A stretch of DNA of 11,549 nt from Bacillota bacterium. GTDB lineage: Bacteria > Bacillota > Clostridia > Peptostreptococcales > Anaerovoracaceae. Positions 8,344 to 11,549 of this stretch are shown here, one piece after another. Location: positions 1 through 11,549 of the forward strand of contig JAKJCD010000045.1 of assembly GCA_022706625.1 (NCBI GenBank), written 5' to 3'. Numbering within the stretch: the first letter of the stretch is position 1; each line of letters starts with the position of its first letter. A program made the translations under genes and the position numbers. The notes beneath the pieces are model-generated. The model was not told where the DNA came from. It did not search any database and saw only the letters and a program-made list of their open reading frames with translations.

Positions 8344-9566
8344 TCCCCTACCTCCTCAATAATACTTTCATCGATCGTAGTTCCCGCCGGCACCACCGCT
8401 CTTTCACCTATCGTAACAGATCCGCCTATCACTGTGATTTCTCTGTGCTGTTTCCCTATCTCCGGTTTCTTCCACTCCCCCACCCTGGCCGATTTACAAA
8501 TCCTGGCATTTTCAGCAACAATAGCGTATTCTATCAAGGCATCCTCTGAAACGGATACTCCCGGCATCAAAATTGAGTTAGACACCACTGCATCCTTTCC
8601 GACGGTAACACCGGGGAAAAGAATGCTGTTCTCGACCTTTCCTTCAACATTGCAGCCGTCAGCTATGCTCGAATTGGAAAGAACGGCATTTTCTCCGATA
8701 TATTGAGGCGGCATGTTTGAACTTCTGGAATATATCCTCCAAGGCGGGTCATCAAGCTCAATTGGCACGTTGGGATCCAGTATATCCATATTTGCCTCCC
8801 ATAGGGAGGCGATTGTCCCCACGTCTTTCCAATACCCTTTAAACTCGTAAGCATATAGTTTTTCACAGGCTTTAAGCATTTGGGGTATCAGGTTTTTTCC
8901 AAAATCATTGTCGGAATTTTCATCTTCCTCGTCTTTTATCAAATATTCCTTTAGCTTTTTCCACCGGAAGATATAAACGCCCATTGAAGCTAAATTGCTT
9001 TTCGGCTCCTGGGGTTTTTCTTCAAATTCAAAAATCCTGCTGTCTTCATCCGCATTCATCACTCCAAACCGGCTCGCCTCTTCCCATGGCACCTTGATTA
9101 CTGCGATAGTGCAATCTGCATTTTTATGTTTATGGAAATCCAGCATCAAATCATAATTCATCTTATAAACATGATCTCCCGAAAGGATCAGCACGTATTG
9201 CGGATTATACAGATCGATGAAATTCATGTTTTGATAGATCGCATTTGCAGTCCCGCTATACCATTCGCCTCCCTTTCCACCCATATAAGGGGGCAGAATA
9301 AACACCCCGCCATAAAGGCGGTCAAGATCCCAGGGCTGGCCGCTTCCTATATGAGCATTGAGTTCCAGCGGCCGGTATTGAGTCAAAACACCGATAGTAT
9401 CTATACCGGAATTGGTGCAGTTTGAAAGCGGAAAATCGATTATCCTGTATTTCCCTCCAAAAGGCACGGCGGGTTTGGCAACATCTTGGGTCAGGATCCC
9501 AAGACGGCTGCCTTGTCCACCGGCAAGCAGCATGGCAATCATTTCTTTTTTTTGACCACAGATCAT
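8340..9566 (-). CDS. glgC: Glucose-1-phosphate adenylyltransferase, catalytic subunit (ADP-glucose pyrophosphorylase)
   Basis: GlgC makes ADP-glucose and pyrophosphate from ATP and glucose-1-phosphate, the committed step of bacterial glycogen synthesis. The 408-residue protein has the nucleotide loop GGQGSRL at 16-22, KPAVPFGGKYRIIDFPLSN (31-49), the WYSGTANA segment at 102-109, SGDH at 129-132 with catalytic D131, the glucose-1-phosphate site FEEKP at 181-185 (K184) and GYWKDVGT at 244-251. A left-handed beta-helix domain follows from about 290. The start is ATG at 9566, six bases after a perfect GGAGGTGA Shine-Dalgarno; the gap to glgB is 6 bp. An A8 run lies in codons 4-7 just after the start. 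Its direct partner glgD overlaps its stop by 4 bp. Confidence 0.98.
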   Translation of the reverse strand: MICGQKKEMIAMLLAGGQGSRLGILTQDVAKPAVPFGGKYRIIDFPLSNCTNSGIDTIGVLTQYRPLELNAHIGSGQPWDLDRLYGGVFILPPYMGGKGGEWYSGTANAIYQNMNFIDLYNPQYVLILSGDHVYKMNYDLMLDFHKHKNADCTIAVIKVPWEEASRFGVMNADEDSRIFEFEEKPQEPKSNLASMGVYIFRWKKLKEYLIKDEEDENSDNDFGKNLIPQMLKACEKLYAYEFKGYWKDVGTIASLWEANMDILDPNVPIELDDPPWRIYSRSSNMPPQYIGENAVLSNSSIADGCNVEGKVENSILFPGVTVGKDAVVSNSILMPGVSVSEDALIEYAIVAENARICKSARVGEWKKPEIGKQHREITVIGGSVTIGERAVVPAGTTIDESIIEEVGE

Positions 9567-9572
9567 TTTAAA

Positions 9573-9580
9573 TCACCTCC
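9573..9580 (-). promoter_or_regulatory. glgC ribosome binding site overlapping the glgB stop codon
   Basis: The minus strand reads GGAGGTGA, in which the last three bases are also the TGA stop of glgB. It lies six bases before the glgC ATG. Ribosomes ending glgB are therefore placed directly on the glgC start, which suggests translational coupling and fixes the glgC start. Confidence 0.8.
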
Positions 9581-11447
9581 GCTGATAATACAATGTGGAT
9601 AATGGCGGCAAATCCGTTAAAACGGCGGATTGCTTCAAAACAGGATCTTTATGTGCTGCTATTACCTCCTTTGCGCCTTCCCCGCTTCCCCCATATTCTA
9701 TATGGTTAGAATCGAGCAGGAGAATGTACTCGGCATTTTCTTCTGCGGAGAGCAGGTAATCAGTTCGTGCAACAGGTGAAAAATTGCTTATTATTAGGAT
9801 CTCTTGTCCTTCTATCCCTATTCTCAAAAAAGCGATAATATTCCTTGCGTAATCATCCGAAACAAGCCATCTGAAGCCTTTCCAGTCCCTTTCCTGTTCC
9901 CACATGGTTTTATTAGCCAAATAGAGATGATTAAGGTCTTTAACATATTGTTTCAACTTATTATGAGAATCGTAGTTTAAAAGCGCCCAGTCCAACTGAC
10001 CGGCATGATCCCATTCAGAAAATTGACCGAACTCCCCTCCCATAAAAAGAAGCTTTTTCCCGGGATGAGCCATCATATAACCGTAATAAGCCCTTAAGCC
10101 TGCGAATTTTTCATTGTAAGTCCCCGGCATTTTGTTCAGCAGCGATCCTTTGCCGTGAACTACTTCATCATGGGATAAGGGAAGTATATAATTTTCTGAA
10201 AAGGCGTAGGTCAGAGGAAATGTCAAAGCATTGTGCTTCCCTTTTCGAAAAAGAGGGTCTGTTTTCATATAGCTAAGGCTGTCGTTCATCCAGCCCATAT
10301 TCCATTTGAAGTTAAAGCCCAAGCCTCCTTTATCTACAGGCGATGTAACCAAAGGCCATGCAGTCGATTCTTCTGCGATCATAAGAACGTTGGAATAGCT
10401 GCCGAAAACAGCCTTGTTCAGATCCTTAAGAAAGGCCTCCGCCTCAAGATTTTCTCTTCCTCCGTGGTAATTAGGTCGCCATTTCCCTTCTTCTCTGCCG
10501 TAGTCCAAATAAAGCATCGAAGCAACGGCATCAACTCTGAGTCCGTCGGCATGGTAAAGATCAAACCAAAACATGGCGTTAGAGATCAGGAAGCTTCGCA
10601 CTTCATTTCTTCCCCAATCAAACACCAGAGTACCCCATTCTTCGTGAGAGCCCTTCAACGGATCCGCATATTCGTAGCATGGTGTTCCGTCGAACAGTGA
10701 AAGTCCTTCCTCATCCCTGGGGAAGTGCCCCGGTACCCAGTCCAGTATGACTCCAAGCTCTGCCTGATGGCATAGATCGATAAAAGTCATGAAGTCTTTC
10801 GGTGTGCCGAATCTTGATGTAGGAGCATAGTATCCCATTACCTGATATCCCCATGAGGCATCGAAGGGGTATTCACTTACAGGCATCAATTCCAAATGGG
10901 TATATCCCATATCTATTGCATAAGGAATGAGTTCGGAAGCTATTTTTTTGTAGTCGAAGGGATTCCCGTCGGCGTACCTTTTCCAGGAGCCTAAATGCAC
11001 TTCATAGATGTTCATTGGTTTGTCATATGGAGGGGTCTTTGAACGGCGGTTTATCCACTTTTCATCATTCCATGTATAACCGGCAAGATCATAAGCCCTG
11101 GATGCCGTAGCCGGCCTCGTTTCCATATGAAAACCGTAGGGGTCCGTCTTGGAATGCATGATTCCGTTTTGATCCTCTACGGCAAATTTGTATAAATCGA
11201 ATTGCATTACTCCGGGGTAAAACAGCTCCCAGATCCCCTGTTCGGTTATTCTTTCCATGGGGGCGGAATATGGGTCCCAATGATTAAACTCTCCTGTCAG
11301 GAAGACTTTTTTTGCCTTTGGGGCCCACAACCGAAACACATAACCATCTTTTTCACCGTCCCTGAACGGATGTGCGCCCAAGAGTTCGTATGCTTTTGTA
11401 GCTGTTCCCTGATGAAACAGGTAAACCGGCATTTCAAGCTCCCTCAT
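9573..11447 (-). CDS. glgB: 1,4-alpha-glucan (glycogen) branching enzyme, GH13_9
   Basis: GlgB cuts an alpha-1,4-glucan chain and rejoins the fragment by an alpha-1,6 bond, creating glycogen branches. Numbered from the ATG at 11447 (624 residues), a CBM48-type N-terminal domain spans about 20-108 (VFRLWAPKAKKVFLTGEFN). The GH13 barrel has region I DWVPGHF (236-242), region II GLRVDAVASM with nucleophile D306, region III AEEST with E359, region IV LSHDEVVHG with D427, and a C-terminal all-beta domain. The length is close to the usual 620-730. The start is uncertain: the ATG at 11447 has GAGG five bases upstream and gives the family-like opening MRELEMPVYLFHQGT. In-frame alternatives are GTG at 11471 (AGGAG about 11 bases away) and TTG at 11498 (no clear ribosome binding site, 641 residues). 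It is the first recognisable gene of the operon. Confidence 0.95.
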   Translation of the reverse strand: MRELEMPVYLFHQGTATKAYELLGAHPFRDGEKDGYVFRLWAPKAKKVFLTGEFNHWDPYSAPMERITEQGIWELFYPGVMQFDLYKFAVEDQNGIMHSKTDPYGFHMETRPATASRAYDLAGYTWNDEKWINRRSKTPPYDKPMNIYEVHLGSWKRYADGNPFDYKKIASELIPYAIDMGYTHLELMPVSEYPFDASWGYQVMGYYAPTSRFGTPKDFMTFIDLCHQAELGVILDWVPGHFPRDEEGLSLFDGTPCYEYADPLKGSHEEWGTLVFDWGRNEVRSFLISNAMFWFDLYHADGLRVDAVASMLYLDYGREEGKWRPNYHGGRENLEAEAFLKDLNKAVFGSYSNVLMIAEESTAWPLVTSPVDKGGLGFNFKWNMGWMNDSLSYMKTDPLFRKGKHNALTFPLTYAFSENYILPLSHDEVVHGKGSLLNKMPGTYNEKFAGLRAYYGYMMAHPGKKLLFMGGEFGQFSEWDHAGQLDWALLNYDSHNKLKQYVKDLNHLYLANKTMWEQERDWKGFRWLVSDDYARNIIAFLRIGIEGQEILIISNFSPVARTDYLLSAEENAEYILLLDSNHIEYGGSGEGAKEVIAAHKDPVLKQSAVLTDLPPLSTLYYQRR

Positions 11448-11452
11448 TTTGA

Positions 11453-11456
11453 CCTC
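11453..11456 (-). promoter_or_regulatory. Ribosome binding site favouring the glgB ATG start
   Basis: GAGG on the minus strand sits five bases before the ATG at 11447. The longer TTG and GTG alternatives have no site or a badly spaced one, so this site is the main reason for choosing the 624-residue form of GlgB. Confidence 0.5.
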
Positions 11457-11471
11457 GTCTGTTTCTCTCAC

Positions 11472-11498
11472 ACTATAATGTTCTCCTGTACTTTTCAA
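11472..11498 (-). promoter_or_regulatory. Possible glg operon promoter
   Basis: TTGAAA (11498-11493) is followed after 15 bp by TATAGT (11477-11472, five of six matches to TATAAT). Transcription would start about 11465, giving a short leader with the GAGG site and the ATG at 11447. The spacer is shorter than the preferred 17 bp, and the same bases could instead be coding sequence, so this is tentative. If real, it excludes the TTG start of glgB. Confidence 0.3.
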
Positions 11499-11547
11499 AG
11501 TATTCCGATCTCAACATCGACATGAGATGCAGATCCACATACCGGCC
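11473..11547 (-). CDS. Possible C-terminal tail of an upstream gene (partial)
   Basis: One minus-strand frame is open from the window edge for 24 codons to a TAG at 11475-11473, ending SEYFEKYRRTL. The residue mix is protein-like, and the stop would lie 25 bp before the glgB ATG, a normal operon spacing. An open stretch this short occurs by chance about one time in three, and I do not recognise the family. A second frame also stays open to a TGA at 11497-11495. Listed only because it competes with the promoter reading of the same bases. Confidence 0.22.
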   Translation of the reverse strand, partial: GRYVDLHLMSMLRSEYFEKYRRTL

Positions 11548-11549
11548 GT

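Noticed and set aside
10233..10700. Plus-strand open frame of 155 codons inside glgB
   Set aside because: It lies opposite the conserved catalytic barrel of glgB and shows no recognisable protein features.
11516..11522. Spo0A-box-like heptamer TGTCGAT upstream of glgB
   Set aside because: It has one mismatch to TGTCGAA, and a heptamer this loose occurs often by chance; no second box is nearby.

Overview
The window is one co-directional block on the minus strand, so it is described here in transcription order, from high to low coordinates. It looks like a chromosomal segment of an anaerobic, moderately AT-rich Firmicute of the class Clostridia. The evidence is the paired GlgC/GlgD subunits, a HisZ-dependent short-form HisG, strong GGAGG-type ribosome binding sites and TTGACA-type promoter elements. 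Genus cannot be told from the sequence.

Region 1 (about 11447 down to 1779) is a complete glycogen operon: glgB (branching enzyme), glgC and glgD (ADP-glucose pyrophosphorylase catalytic and regulatory-type subunits), glgA (glycogen synthase), glgP (glycogen phosphorylase) and a cytoplasmic GH13 alpha-glucan hydrolase. Gaps are 6, -4, 18, 20 and -4 bp. Two junctions are ATGA stop/start overlaps, so these genes are almost certainly translated from one message. The set makes ADP-glucose (GlgC/GlgD), polymerises it (GlgA), branches it (GlgB), and releases glucose-1-phosphate (GlgP). The terminal GH13 enzyme probably handles branched leftovers or oligosaccharides. No GlgX or MalQ is present in the window.

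Region 2 (1778 to 1712) is a 67-bp intergenic space. It holds a clear sigma-A-type promoter (TTGACA, 17 bp, TAGTAT) whose spacer is almost filled by a 16-bp palindrome, a good candidate repressor operator. No convincing terminator separates it from the glycogen genes.

Region 3 (1711 to 1) starts a histidine biosynthesis operon. Its first gene is a single-chain fusion of HisZ and HisG, the two subunits of ATP phosphoribosyltransferase. It is followed by a ribosome binding site and the first five codons of another gene, probably hisD.

At the high-coordinate edge (11448-11549), about 100 bp upstream of glgB holds either the glg promoter or the tail of an upstream gene; the window is too short to decide. 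I found no RNA genes, CRISPR arrays, mobile elements or long repeats, and no gene-free stretch longer than about 100 bp. The window is mostly a conventional operon. The points that stand out are the HisZ-HisG fusion, the operator-like palindrome in its promoter, and the GH13 enzyme built into the glycogen operon.
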